A stretch of DNA of 8,631 bases from an uncultured Atopobiaceae bacterium (GCA_900770865.1 CAAGLU010000162.1:1-8631), one strand, 5' to 3'. Counted from the stretch's first letter, positions 1-6,024 are shown. Numbers and translations: made by a program. Notes: generated by a model not told the origin, from the letters alone.

Positions 1-509
1 CCTCGGGTGTCCAGGTGCACACCATGGAGACCCACGAGCCTCCCATCTACATGATCTGCCCCGGCACCGTCTTTCGCCCGGACACCGCCGACGCCAACCA
101 CCTGCCGCAGTTCACGCAGGTGGAGGGCCTTGTCGTTGACGAGGGCATCACCTTTGGTGACCTCAAGGGCACGCTCGACTACTTCACCCGCGAGATCTTT
201 GGCAAGGATCGCGCCACTCGTTACCGCCCGCACTTCTTCCCGTTCACCGAGCCCAGCTGCGAGGTCGACGTCTCCTGCGGCGTGTGCCACGGCAAGGGCT
301 GCCGCTTCTGCAAGAACACCGGCTGGCTCGAGATTCTGGGCTGCGGCATGGTCGACCCCAACGTCTTCCGCTACTGCGGCATCGACCCCGAGAAGTACAC
401 CGGCTTCGCCTTTGGCATTGGCGTCGAGCGCGTGGCCGCGCTCCGCTACGATCTGCCCGACCTGCGCATGCTCATGACCGGCGACATGCGTTTCCTGAAC
501 CAGTTCTAG
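1..509 (+). CDS. pheS: Phenylalanyl-tRNA synthetase alpha subunit, C-terminal part
   Basis: This is the catalytic subunit of the cytoplasmic alpha2beta2 enzyme that charges tRNA-Phe. Only about the last 168 codons are present; the gene begins outside the window, and the in-frame GTG at 15 is internal (the frame is open from base 3 and reads TSGVQVHTMETHEPP). Class II synthetase signatures are visible: the motif 2 region RPHFFPFTEP (about 223-252) and motif 3 GFAFGIGVER (about 402-431) with its conserved Arg. Between them lies a four-cysteine insert, C-x2-C-x4-C-x2-C (Cys codons at 276, 285, 300 and 309), the zinc-ribbon-like knuckle also found in Bacillus-type PheS and absent from E. coli PheS. 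The protein ends normally at RFLNQF with stop TAG at 507-509. pheT follows after 103 bp, so the two are probably co-transcribed. The family assignment is secure. Confidence 0.97.
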   Translation, partial: SGVQVHTMETHEPPIYMICPGTVFRPDTADANHLPQFTQVEGLVVDEGITFGDLKGTLDYFTREIFGKDRATRYRPHFFPFTEPSCEVDVSCGVCHGKGCRFCKNTGWLEILGCGMVDPNVFRYCGIDPEKYTGFAFGIGVERVAALRYDLPDLRMLMTGDMRFLNQF

Positions 510-533
510 GCCGGACCAGGGCAGCGAGGAACA

Positions 534-550
534 CCCGGGCGAGAAGCCCG
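534..550 (+). repeat. Hairpin between pheS and pheT, shared with the pyk terminator
   Basis: The 17-mer CCCGGGCGAGAAGCCCG contains a 5-bp stem (536-540 with 546-550) around the loop GAGAA. The same 17 bases recur at 2002-offset position 6002-6018, inside the pyk terminator. Here no T-run follows on the + strand, so it is not a canonical intrinsic terminator. It could be an RNA-processing or partial-attenuation hairpin between the two synthetase genes, or a common genomic hairpin. Function is unknown. Confidence 0.5.
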
Positions 551-612
551 CGGCAGGACGAGAAGAACCAGGGCGGCCGCACCAAGCCCGCCCAGAAGGG
601 ATTGCAGATACC

Positions 613-3075
613 ATGCGCGTTTCGTATGAGTGGCTCAAGGACATGGTGGATGTGCCCGAAGACCCCAAGGACCTGGTCAACGAGTACATCCGCACCGGCA
701 CCGAGGTCGAGGGCGTCGAGCGCGTTGGCGCCGATCTCGACCACGTCTACACCGCCCAGGTGGTGAGCAAGAAGCCGCACCCGGACTCCGACCACATGTG
801 GCTCTGCCAGGTTTCCGTTGGCGACAAGAACGTCGACGAGAACGGCAACCCCGTGCCGCTGCAGATTGTGTGCGGCGCCCAGAACTTCAACGAGGGCGAT
901 CACATTGTGACCGCCATGATCGGCGCCGTGCTCCCCGGCGACGTGAAGATCAAGAAGTCAAAGCTCCGCGGCGTCGAGTCCTATGGCATGAACTGCTCCG
1001 AGCGCGAGCTTGGCCTGGGCAACGACCACGACGGCATCATCATCCTGCCGCCCGACGCTCCCGTGGGCATGCTCTACACGGACTACCTGGGCAGCTCCGA
1101 CACCGTGATTGACTGCGAGATCACCCCCAACCGTCCCGACTGCCTCTCCATGGTGGGTATGGCGGTTGAGACTTCCGCGGTTCTCGACGAGGGCACCCAC
1201 ATCACGCTCCCCTCGATCAAGGAGGAGAAGGGCCCGGACGCCCACGACCTGGTGGACGTGCAGATTGACGACGCGGAGCTCTGCCCGCGCTACACGGCCC
1301 GCGTGGTGCGCAACGTGAAGATTGGCCCCAGCCCCGAGTGGCTCGCGCGTCGCGTGATCGCTGCCGGCTCCAGGCCCATCAACAACGTGGTGGACGTCAC
1401 CAACTACGTGATGTACCTCACGGGCCAGCCGCTCCACGCCTTTGACCTTGGCAAGCTCCAGAAGCGCGAGGATGGCAAGCGCCACGTGGTGGTGCGCGCC
1501 GCGCGTGACGGCGAGCTTCTCACCACTCTTGACGAGAAGGAGCGCACGCTCACGCCCGATATGTGCGTGATCACCGACAACGGCGAGACCCCCATCGCGC
1601 TTGCCGGCGTCATGGGCGGCCTCAACTCCGAGATCGACGAGACCACGACCGATGTCCTGCTCGAGAGCGCGACCTTCTCGGCCGGCCACATCTCCCGCAC
1701 GAGCCGTAACCTTGACCTCATGAGCGAGGCCTCCATTCGCTACGAGCGCCAGGTCGACGGCGCCGGTTGCGCGGACGTCTCCAACATCGCCGCGGCGCTC
1801 TTTGAGGAGTGCTGCTCGGCAGAGGTCTGCCCGGGCATCGTGGACGTCTACCCCGGTCCCGTGCCCGCGCCCGTGATCACCATGCGTCCCGCCCGCGTGC
1901 GCGCGCTCGCCGGCGCGGACATCCCGGACGACTTCATGGTCGCGCGTCTCAAGCGCCTTGGCTGCAAGGTCGATCCCGCCGAGAACGGCGCCTACACGGT
2001 GACCGCGCCCACCAACCGCCCCGACCTCACCCGCGAGGTCGACCTCATCGAGGAGGTCGTGCGCCTGTGGGGCGAGGGCGACATCACGCCCACGCTTCCC
2101 GCCGCGCGCAACCATGCCGGTGGCCTGACCGTTGACCAGCAGCGCATTCGCAAGATTGGTCGCACGCTGCGCGCCTGCGGCCTCTCCGAGACCACTACGT
2201 ACTGCTTTGCCGACGCCAGCGACCTCTCCAAGCTCGGCATGAGCGAGGAAGGCCGCGGCATCCCCGTCAAGATCATCAACCCGCTCGTGGCCGACCAGGC
2301 CGAGATGCGCCGCTCGATCCTGCCCGGGCTTCTCCGCTCGGTGGCATACAACCTCGACCACGGCGTGGACGCGGTGGCGCTCTACGAGATTGGCCGCGTC
2401 TTCTTTGGCCATGAGAACAAGAGCCAGCCTGACGAGCCCAGCTTTGTGTGCGGCGTGCTCTCCGGCCACCGCGACGACGAGTGGTGCCAGAAGTTTGAGG
2501 ACTACGACTTCTTTGACGCCAAGGGCGTGGTGGAGCAGCTCCTCTCGGCGCTCCGCGTGACCAAGGTGCGCTTCAAGGTGGCAGACCCCCAGACCTACGG
2601 TTGGCTGCAACCCGGCCGCGCGGCCGAGGTCTACGGCAACAAGGGCGAGCTCATGGGCTGGGTTGGCAACATCCACCCCAAGGCGCTCAAGGCCTTTGGC
2701 GTCGACGCCCCCGTGGTTGCCTTCGAGCTCTCGGTGGAGTCGCTCCTGCGCCTGGCTCACCGCGAGCTGCCGTACGTCGACGTGCCCACGCTGCCTGGCG
2801 TGGACGTTGACCTCGCCATCGTTGTCGACGAGTCCGTTACCTGCGAGCAGCTCGAGCAGCGCATCAAGAGCGCCGGCGGCAAGCTCCTCTCGGACGTGCG
2901 CCTCTTTGACGTCTACCGTGATCCCGTGCGCGTTGGCCTGGGCAAGAAGTCGATGGCCTTCTCGCTCACCTATCGCTCTGCCGACCACACGCTGACCTCC
3001 GAGGAGGTGGACCGCGCCCACAAGAAGCTCGTGGACAAGGTCTGCCGCGCCACCGGCGGAGAGGTCCGCGGCTAG
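613..3075 (+). CDS. pheT: Phenylalanyl-tRNA synthetase beta subunit
   Basis: The 820-residue beta subunit partners PheS in the alpha2beta2 synthetase; it binds tRNA-Phe and edits mischarged Tyr-tRNA. Length is normal for bacterial PheT. Visible domains in order: N-terminal MRVSYEWLKDMV; EMAP-II-like tRNA-binding domain (about 40-155, with H56-P-D-S-D and MNCSERELGL); B3/B4 editing domain (about 215-400, including INNVVDVTNYV from residue 256 and LHAFDLGKL); B5 domain (about 419-496, TNRPDLTREVDLIEEVVRLWG); inactive catalytic-like core (about 510-705); and C-terminal FDX-ACB anticodon-binding domain (about 722-820, LFDVYRDPVRVGLGKKSMAFSL). In the FDX-ACB entry motif, where many homologues have Arg-Asp, this protein reads PGVDVDLA. 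The ATG at 613 is chosen because AGAAGGGA (594-601) lies 11 bp upstream and the N-terminus matches the family. It follows pheS by 103 bp and precedes the next gene by 33 bp. Confidence 0.98.
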   Translation: MRVSYEWLKDMVDVPEDPKDLVNEYIRTGTEVEGVERVGADLDHVYTAQVVSKKPHPDSDHMWLCQVSVGDKNVDENGNPVPLQIVCGAQNFNEGDHIVTAMIGAVLPGDVKIKKSKLRGVESYGMNCSERELGLGNDHDGIIILPPDAPVGMLYTDYLGSSDTVIDCEITPNRPDCLSMVGMAVETSAVLDEGTHITLPSIKEEKGPDAHDLVDVQIDDAELCPRYTARVVRNVKIGPSPEWLARRVIAAGSRPINNVVDVTNYVMYLTGQPLHAFDLGKLQKREDGKRHVVVRAARDGELLTTLDEKERTLTPDMCVITDNGETPIALAGVMGGLNSEIDETTTDVLLESATFSAGHISRTSRNLDLMSEASIRYERQVDGAGCADVSNIAAALFEECCSAEVCPGIVDVYPGPVPAPVITMRPARVRALAGADIPDDFMVARLKRLGCKVDPAENGAYTVTAPTNRPDLTREVDLIEEVVRLWGEGDITPTLPAARNHAGGLTVDQQRIRKIGRTLRACGLSETTTYCFADASDLSKLGMSEEGRGIPVKIINPLVADQAEMRRSILPGLLRSVAYNLDHGVDAVALYEIGRVFFGHENKSQPDEPSFVCGVLSGHRDDEWCQKFEDYDFFDAKGVVEQLLSALRVTKVRFKVADPQTYGWLQPGRAAEVYGNKGELMGWVGNIHPKALKAFGVDAPVVAFELSVESLLRLAHRELPYVDVPTLPGVDVDLAIVVDESVTCEQLEQRIKSAGGKLLSDVRLFDVYRDPVRVGLGKKSMAFSLTYRSADHTLTSEEVDRAHKKLVDKVCRATGGEVRG

Positions 3076-3108
3076 CGGGCTTTCCGCTCGCCGCAAGGAC
3101 GCACGCAC

Positions 3109-3783
3109 GTGCCCAGCTGGAACATACATACCGCCCACGTCGAGCGGCTCCTTCGCGAGGAGGGGGCCGCTCGGCTGGGCGTGCGCGACGTGAACGCCTT
3201 CCTGTTTGGCAACTTTCTGCCCGACATCTACGTGGGTTACATGGTGCCGGTGCCCGTCGCGCGCCTGCGTGACTACCGCGAGACGCACTTTGCCGACGGC
3301 GGCGCCATTCCATCGCCCAACTACCAGGCGTTCTGGGATCGCTTTGTGGTGGGTTGCGACGCGGAGGACGCCGGCTCCCTGCATGACCTGGTGCTGGGCG
3401 CGTGGGCGCACCTGGTATGCGACTCCGTGTACAACACGCGCACACGGGCGTACATCGCCTCCATCGGCGTGAAGGCTGGCGACGTCACCCGCATGCGCAA
3501 GCAGCGCGATTTTGCGCTCTTTGGGAGAACCTTTGATATCTCGCTGCGTCCGCGCGTGACGCCTGAGCTTGTTGCCGCCTGCGTCGCGTACCCGCAGTAC
3601 CCCGTGGTCGAGGCGGACGTTCGCGAGGCCGTTGCCGTGGCGGGACACATTGTGGACGAGAACCACGAGGGCCTTATCCGCAGCGTTCCCGCCTACGACC
3701 TGCTCACGCCGGAGTTCTTCTCGGCTGCGTCTGAGGAGGCCAATGCGACGATAGTGGCGGGGCTACTCGGACAGGCCTCGTAA
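3109..3783 (+). CDS. Putative zinc-dependent phospholipase C-like protein
   Basis: A 224-residue protein starting at GTG 3109; AAGGA at 3095-3099 gives a 9-bp spacing. The N-terminus MPSWNIHTAH and the motif FLFGNFLPDIYVGY resemble the zinc-dependent phospholipase C family (PF00882 type) as I recall it. Candidate metal ligands appear in the family order: H7 or H10, D39, H60 (ETHFAD), H101-x3-D105 (WAHLVCD) and H180-x3-E184 (HIVDE). No His occurs between D105 and H180, so one ligand of the classical three-zinc site seems to be missing; activity on phospholipids is therefore uncertain. There is no signal peptide, unlike secreted PLC toxins, so the protein is probably cytoplasmic. It lies 33 bp behind pheT with no terminator between, so it is likely read through from pheST. 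The substrate is unknown. No obvious terminator follows within about 100 bp. Confidence 0.75.
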   Translation: MPSWNIHTAHVERLLREEGAARLGVRDVNAFLFGNFLPDIYVGYMVPVPVARLRDYRETHFADGGAIPSPNYQAFWDRFVVGCDAEDAGSLHDLVLGAWAHLVCDSVYNTRTRAYIASIGVKAGDVTRMRKQRDFALFGRTFDISLRPRVTPELVAACVAYPQYPVVEADVREAVAVAGHIVDENHEGLIRSVPAYDLLTPEFFSAASEEANATIVAGLLGQAS

Positions 3784-3889
3784 CGGGGCATTCTACCGGC
3801 GGCGTTACGTTTCACGTTGCCAATCTTGCACCCGTTGTTACCCGCGGTTCACCGTTCCGCAACCCGCGGAGACCACCATGAGAGAGGAA

Positions 3890-4050
3890 CGGCTGGGTCC
3901 CCCCCGAACACCCGGCCGTCTCTCCCGTCCCTCGGTCTTCGAGGGACCCCTTCCCGGTGGCCGCGGCCTTAGACCGCGGCCATTCGCATGAGACAAAGGG
4001 ACAGTCCCTTTGTCTCATCTGCGCCGGTGGCCGGTTAGCCAAGGCCAACC
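3890..4050. repeat. Cluster of consecutive inverted repeats (hairpin array)
   Basis: Five hairpins follow each other almost without gaps. (1) CGGCTGGGT 3890-3898 pairs with ACCCGGCCG 3910-3918, with one G-T pair. (2) GTCCCTCG 3927-3934 pairs with CGAGGGAC 3940-3947, loop GTCTT. (3) TGGCCGCGG 3958-3966 pairs with CCGCGGCCA 3974-3982, 7-base loop. (4) The palindrome 3988-4018 is listed separately. (5) An imperfect GGT-GGCC...GGCC-A-ACC stem spans 4026-4050. None is followed by a T-run on either strand, so they are not standard terminators. They may be a structured RNA, a transcription or decay barrier behind the pheST transcript, or repeat-element remnants. Confidence 0.65.
3988..4018. repeat. 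31-bp near-perfect palindrome
   Basis: ATGAGACAAAGGGAC (3988-4002) and its exact reverse complement GTCCCTTTGTCTCAT (4004-4018) flank a single central A. Pairing stops at both outer edges (C3987 with C4019). The core GACAAAGGGAC...GTCCCTTTGTC resembles REP-like intergenic palindromes that I recall, without checking, from other gut actinobacterial and Firmicutes genomes. It could be a dispersed repeat copy, a target for a REP-associated (Y1-type) transposase, or a protein-binding site. No transposase gene is in the window. Confidence 0.8.
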
Positions 4051-4126
4051 TCAGGATTCTCCGAGGCCTTTCCGCGGTCTTCTCTTTGGGTTTCTCCGAG
4101 GTTCCCTCAAGGCTCTCTCCGAGGCC
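4049..4126. repeat. Three direct copies of TCTCCGAGG
   Basis: The 9-mer TCTCCGAGG occurs at 4058-4066, 4093-4101 and 4116-4124 (start-to-start 35 and 23 bp). The first and third copies sit in longer similar blocks, CCTCAGGATTCTCCGAGGCC at 4049-4068 and its relative at 4105-4126, in which an upstream CCTC can pair with the terminal GAGG. The spacing is irregular, so this is not a simple tandem repeat. The blocks may be decayed copies of a small element or a cluster of binding sites. Confidence 0.55.
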
Positions 4127-4212
4127 CCTCAGTTATTGAACGTTATTTCTCTCCAGAATCACATTTGGCCAGTTGGTCATGAAATGACTCCGGAAAAACG
4201 CGCAATAATATC

Positions 4213-4297
4213 GGCTCAATCCAGATTTCGGCTGGATGCCGACGTTGACTGGATACAGTTCTCGGCTGGATGCCGACGTTGGCTGGATGCCGCAACA
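4213..4297. repeat. 17-bp tandem repeat, four clear units plus one degenerate
   Basis: Units start at 4230, 4247, 4264 and 4281, exactly 17 bp apart. Units 1 and 3 are identical (GGCTGGATGCCGACGTT). Unit 4 shares the first 12 bases, GGCTGGATGCCG. Unit 2 is diverged (GACTGGATACAGTTCTC). Bases 4213-4229 match the unit at about 10 of 17 positions and may be a worn fifth copy. Most units contain the small inverted repeat GGC-TGGAT-GCC. Seventeen is not a multiple of three, so the array is not a coding repeat. An iteron-like or operator-like array, or a minisatellite, are all possible. Confidence 0.75.
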
Positions 4298-4340
4298 AGG
4301 GATTCGCAACCAGCCCTTGGTCCAACTTCGACCAACAGAG

Positions 4341-4441
4341 AAACCTGCGGCTTAATTGCAGTGCCGGCGAGAGCTGCAAGCCATCTACCTGCGGTTATTC
4401 TCGGGAGCTTCCACGCGAGACTGCTATTAAGTCGCAGGTTT
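4341..4441. repeat. Inverted repeat with 16-bp arms enclosing two hairpins
   Basis: The outer arms AAACCTGCGGCTTAAT (4341-4356) and ATTAAGTCGCAGGTTT (4426-4441) pair at 16 positions; one of these is a G-T pair. The 69-base interior contains hairpin A (TGCAG 4357-4361 with CTGCA 4374-4378) and hairpin B (TCTCG-GGA 4399-4406 with TCC-ACG-CGAGA 4410-4420, three bases bulged). The whole could fold as a three-way junction. ACCTGCG recurs at 4387-4393 and could compete with the outer left arm for the same right arm, giving two exclusive folds. It lies roughly 90-180 bp upstream of the presumed GH13 promoter zone, so a leader RNA, small RNA or MITE-like remnant are all possible. No target-site duplication is evident. 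Confidence 0.6.
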
Positions 4442-4530
4442 GCAGAAGGAAAGAGGGCGAGAAACCCCTGAGGTAAAGCAGCCCTGGCGGCTACGCACTT
4501 CTCGCACACCCCGTACAAATCCGTTCACGT

Positions 4531-4560
4531 TTGCACAACGTTTATCGCGTATGGTTAAGT
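4531..4560 (+). promoter_or_regulatory. Weak candidate promoter of the GH13 gene
   Basis: TTGCAC (4531-4536) resembles a -35 box. The only hexamer at a suitable distance is TTAAGT (4555-4560, 18-bp spacer), a poor -10 match. The intervening AACGTT (4538-4543) is palindromic, and the flanks ACGTTTGCACAACGTTT resemble LacI-family operator half-sites seen near maltodextrin genes, but the symmetry beyond six bases is weak. This is a suggestion, not a firm call. Confidence 0.25.
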
Positions 4561-4567
4561 GGCTGGC

Positions 4568-4620
4568 ACGGCGCCCCCTGGACGCCGTCCGCACGGGCGT
4601 CTCGCCCACGACGAGAGGAG
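4568..4620 (+). promoter_or_regulatory. Leader hairpins and ribosome-binding site of the GH13 gene
   Basis: Two hairpins precede the start codon: ACGGCG (4568-4573) with CGCCGT (4583-4588), and GGGCG (4595-4599) with CGCCC (4603-4607) around TCT. The Shine-Dalgarno-like AGAGGAG follows at 4614-4620. It is 5 bp from ATG 4626 but only 2 bp from ATG 4623, which favours 4626 as the start. The second hairpin ends 6 bp before the ribosome-binding site and might influence initiation. Confidence 0.45.
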
Positions 4621-4625
4621 CAATG

Positions 4626-5957
4626 ATGAGCTGGTACGAGCCATCCTTTGTCTATCAGGTCTATCCGCTGGGACTGTGCGGCGCGCCGCACGAGAACGAC
4701 GGGGTCACTGTGCCCCGCCTGCGCAAGCTTGTCGATGACGGTTGGGTCGACCATATGAAGCGCCTTGGGGCCACCTGCCTCATGCTCAACCCCGTCTTCC
4801 AGAGCCTCACGCACGGCTATGACACCACGGACTACACGACCGTCGACTGCCGTCTGGGAACCAATGATGACCTGCGCTTTGTTGTGGACGCGTGCCATAA
4901 GGCGGGCATCCGCGTGCTTCTCGACGGCGTCTTCAACCACGTGGGCCGCGAGTTCTTTGCCTTCCGCGACGTGCGCGAGAAGGGCCAGCAGAGCCGCTAC
5001 GCCGGCTGGTTCAACATCGACTGGAACGGCAACAGCGAGTTCAACGACGGCTTTGGCTACGAGACCTGGGCGGGCGTCTCCACGCTCGTGAAGCTCAACC
5101 ACGGCAACTTCGAGCTCAACGACTACCTGGCCGACGTCATCCGCGGCTGGGTGCGCGACTTTGACATTGACGGCCTGCGCCTGGACGTGGCCTACTGCCT
5201 TGACCGTGGCTACCTGGGCTACCTGCGCCAGATTGCCGACGGCATCTCGCAGGAGCGTGGCGAGAAGTTCGCGCTGGTTGGCGAAACCATGTTTGGCGAC
5301 TACAACCAGTGGATGGGCGACGGCCTGTGCGATTCGGTGACCAACTACGAGGCGTACAAGGGCCTCTGGTCGAGCTTCAACAGCGCGAATATGCACGAGG
5401 TGGCCTACGCGCTGGAGCGCCAGAGCGGCTCTCAGCCTTGGGACCTCTACACGGGCAAGCACCTGCTCGACTTTGTCGACAACCACGACGTGCCGCGCAT
5501 CGCGACAAAGCTGGACGACAAGCGCCAGTTGAAGCCTCTGTACGGGCTGCTCTTTGCCATGTGCGGCGTGCCCTGCGTCTACTACGGCAGCGAGTGGGGC
5601 ATCGAGGGCGAGCAGCACTACGGCGACTACGAGCTGCGTCCCGCGCTGGACGCGCCGGAGTGGAACGACCTCACGGACTGGGTTGCCGCTCTGGCGCACG
5701 CGCGCGAGAAGAGCGAAGCCATCGTATGGGGCGACTACCACGAGCTGCAGTGCCAGCCGCAGCAGCTGGTCTTCCAGCGTTGCCACGGTGACCAGCGGGT
5801 CATTGTGGCGATAAACGCGTCGGCCGAGCCAGCCGTGGCGCACTTTGATGCCGGATGCGGACGCGCCGTGGACCTCATTTCCGGTGAGCCGCACGACTTT
5901 GGCGGCGGCTCCGAGTTGGCGCCCTTCTCGGCGTACTGGTGGCTCTGCGAGCGCTAG
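4626..5957 (+). CDS. GH13 alpha-amylase family enzyme, probably intracellular
   Basis: A 443-residue glycoside hydrolase with the GH13 (beta/alpha)8 barrel; such enzymes act on alpha-glucosidic bonds of malto-oligosaccharides. The conserved regions are all visible: region I DGVFNH (D100-H105), region II GLRLDVAY with nucleophile D187, region III LVGETMFGD with acid/base E220, and region IV FVDNHD with transition-state Asp D288. The catalytic triad is complete. Region V reads LVKLN (154-158), closer to the MPKLN form of neopullulanases and cyclomaltodextrinases than to QPDLN of oligo-1,6-glucosidases. A short C-terminal beta domain fills about residues 365-443. There is no signal peptide and no N-terminal starch-binding domain, so it probably acts on imported oligosaccharides. 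Region II lacks the usual Lys-His after the nucleophile (Val-Ala-Tyr instead). The exact specificity cannot be told. An in-frame extension upstream to 4440 lacks homology and covers repeats, so ATG 4626 is preferred. It converges with pyk. Confidence 0.9.
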   Translation: MSWYEPSFVYQVYPLGLCGAPHENDGVTVPRLRKLVDDGWVDHMKRLGATCLMLNPVFQSLTHGYDTTDYTTVDCRLGTNDDLRFVVDACHKAGIRVLLDGVFNHVGREFFAFRDVREKGQQSRYAGWFNIDWNGNSEFNDGFGYETWAGVSTLVKLNHGNFELNDYLADVIRGWVRDFDIDGLRLDVAYCLDRGYLGYLRQIADGISQERGEKFALVGETMFGDYNQWMGDGLCDSVTNYEAYKGLWSSFNSANMHEVAYALERQSGSQPWDLYTGKHLLDFVDNHDVPRIATKLDDKRQLKPLYGLLFAMCGVPCVYYGSEWGIEGEQHYGDYELRPALDAPEWNDLTDWVAALAHAREKSEAIVWGDYHELQCQPQQLVFQRCHGDQRVIVAINASAEPAVAHFDAGCGRAVDLISGEPHDFGGGSELAPFSAYWWLCER

Positions 5958-5988
5958 CGGCTGCCGACGCCCCGTCCCTTTCGCGCCT

Positions 5989-6024
5989 AAAGAAAAACCG
6001 CCCCGGGCGAGAAGCCCGAGGCGG
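5989..6024 (-). terminator. Rho-independent terminator of ldhA-pyk
   Basis: Read on the - strand, CCGCCTCGGGC (6024-6014) pairs with GCCCGGGGCGG (6008-5998) around the loop TTCTC. This gives an 11-bp stem with one T-G pair, followed directly by TTTTTCTTT (5997-5989). It begins 28 bp after the pyk stop codon. On the + strand the stem is not followed by T residues, so it is not a canonical terminator for the convergent GH13 gene, although the hairpin may still protect that transcript's 3' end. Confidence 0.92.

Larger units (their letters stand above)
3784..4625. other. 842-bp intergenic region rich in repeats, no convincing gene
   Basis: The region separates the pheST-linked gene from the GH13 gene. 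Open frames in it (the longest about 100-150 codons, on both strands) lack good ribosome-binding sites and recognisable motifs, and cross the repeats in shifting frames, so I do not call them genes. The first part (3784-4130) is GC-rich and packed with inverted repeats. The second part is much less GC-rich: I count 55 G/C in the 120 bases 4141-4260, clearly below the neighbouring genes. The second part holds a tandem repeat, a large inverted repeat and the presumed promoter and leader of the GH13 gene. Bases 3784-3889 show only short CCGCGG palindromes (3842-3847 and 3864-3869). Confidence 0.7.

Noticed and set aside
276..311. Four-cysteine cluster in PheS as a novelty
   Set aside because: The same C-x2-C-x4-C-x2-C insert is familiar from Bacillus-type PheS, so it is a lineage feature.
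958..3666. A 902-codon open frame antisense to pheT and the PLC-like gene
   Set aside because: It is a shadow of the GC-rich codon pattern of pheT: low-complexity, His/Val/Ala-rich, no domain, and it overlaps a well-supported gene.
4213..4297. CRISPR array
   Set aside because: The units abut directly at 17 bp with no unique spacers, and no cas genes are present.
4293..4340. tRNA-like segment (minus strand GGTTGCGAATCC resembling a T-arm)
   Set aside because: No acceptor, D or anticodon stem can be built around it, and the T-loop motif has an extra base.
3812..4518. Several 60-150-codon frames inside the intergenic region on both strands
   Set aside because: No good ribosome-binding sites, no recognisable domain, and they read through the palindrome and tandem repeats. 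The same repeat appears in two different minus frames (SSQRRHPAE in both), as expected of non-coding repeats.
4514..4529. Second Rex-like site before the GH13 gene (CGTTCACG)
   Set aside because: Only 10 of 16 positions match the consensus, and the left half has no symmetry.
4440..4625. N-terminal extension of the GH13 protein from TTG 4440 or ATG 4551
   Set aside because: The extension has no family similarity, overlaps the inverted repeat and leader hairpins, and the best ribosome-binding site is at 4614-4620 in front of 4626.
3784..4625. T-box or other known riboswitch
   Set aside because: No T-box TGG-ACC antiterminator sequence and no recognised aptamer core could be found by eye.
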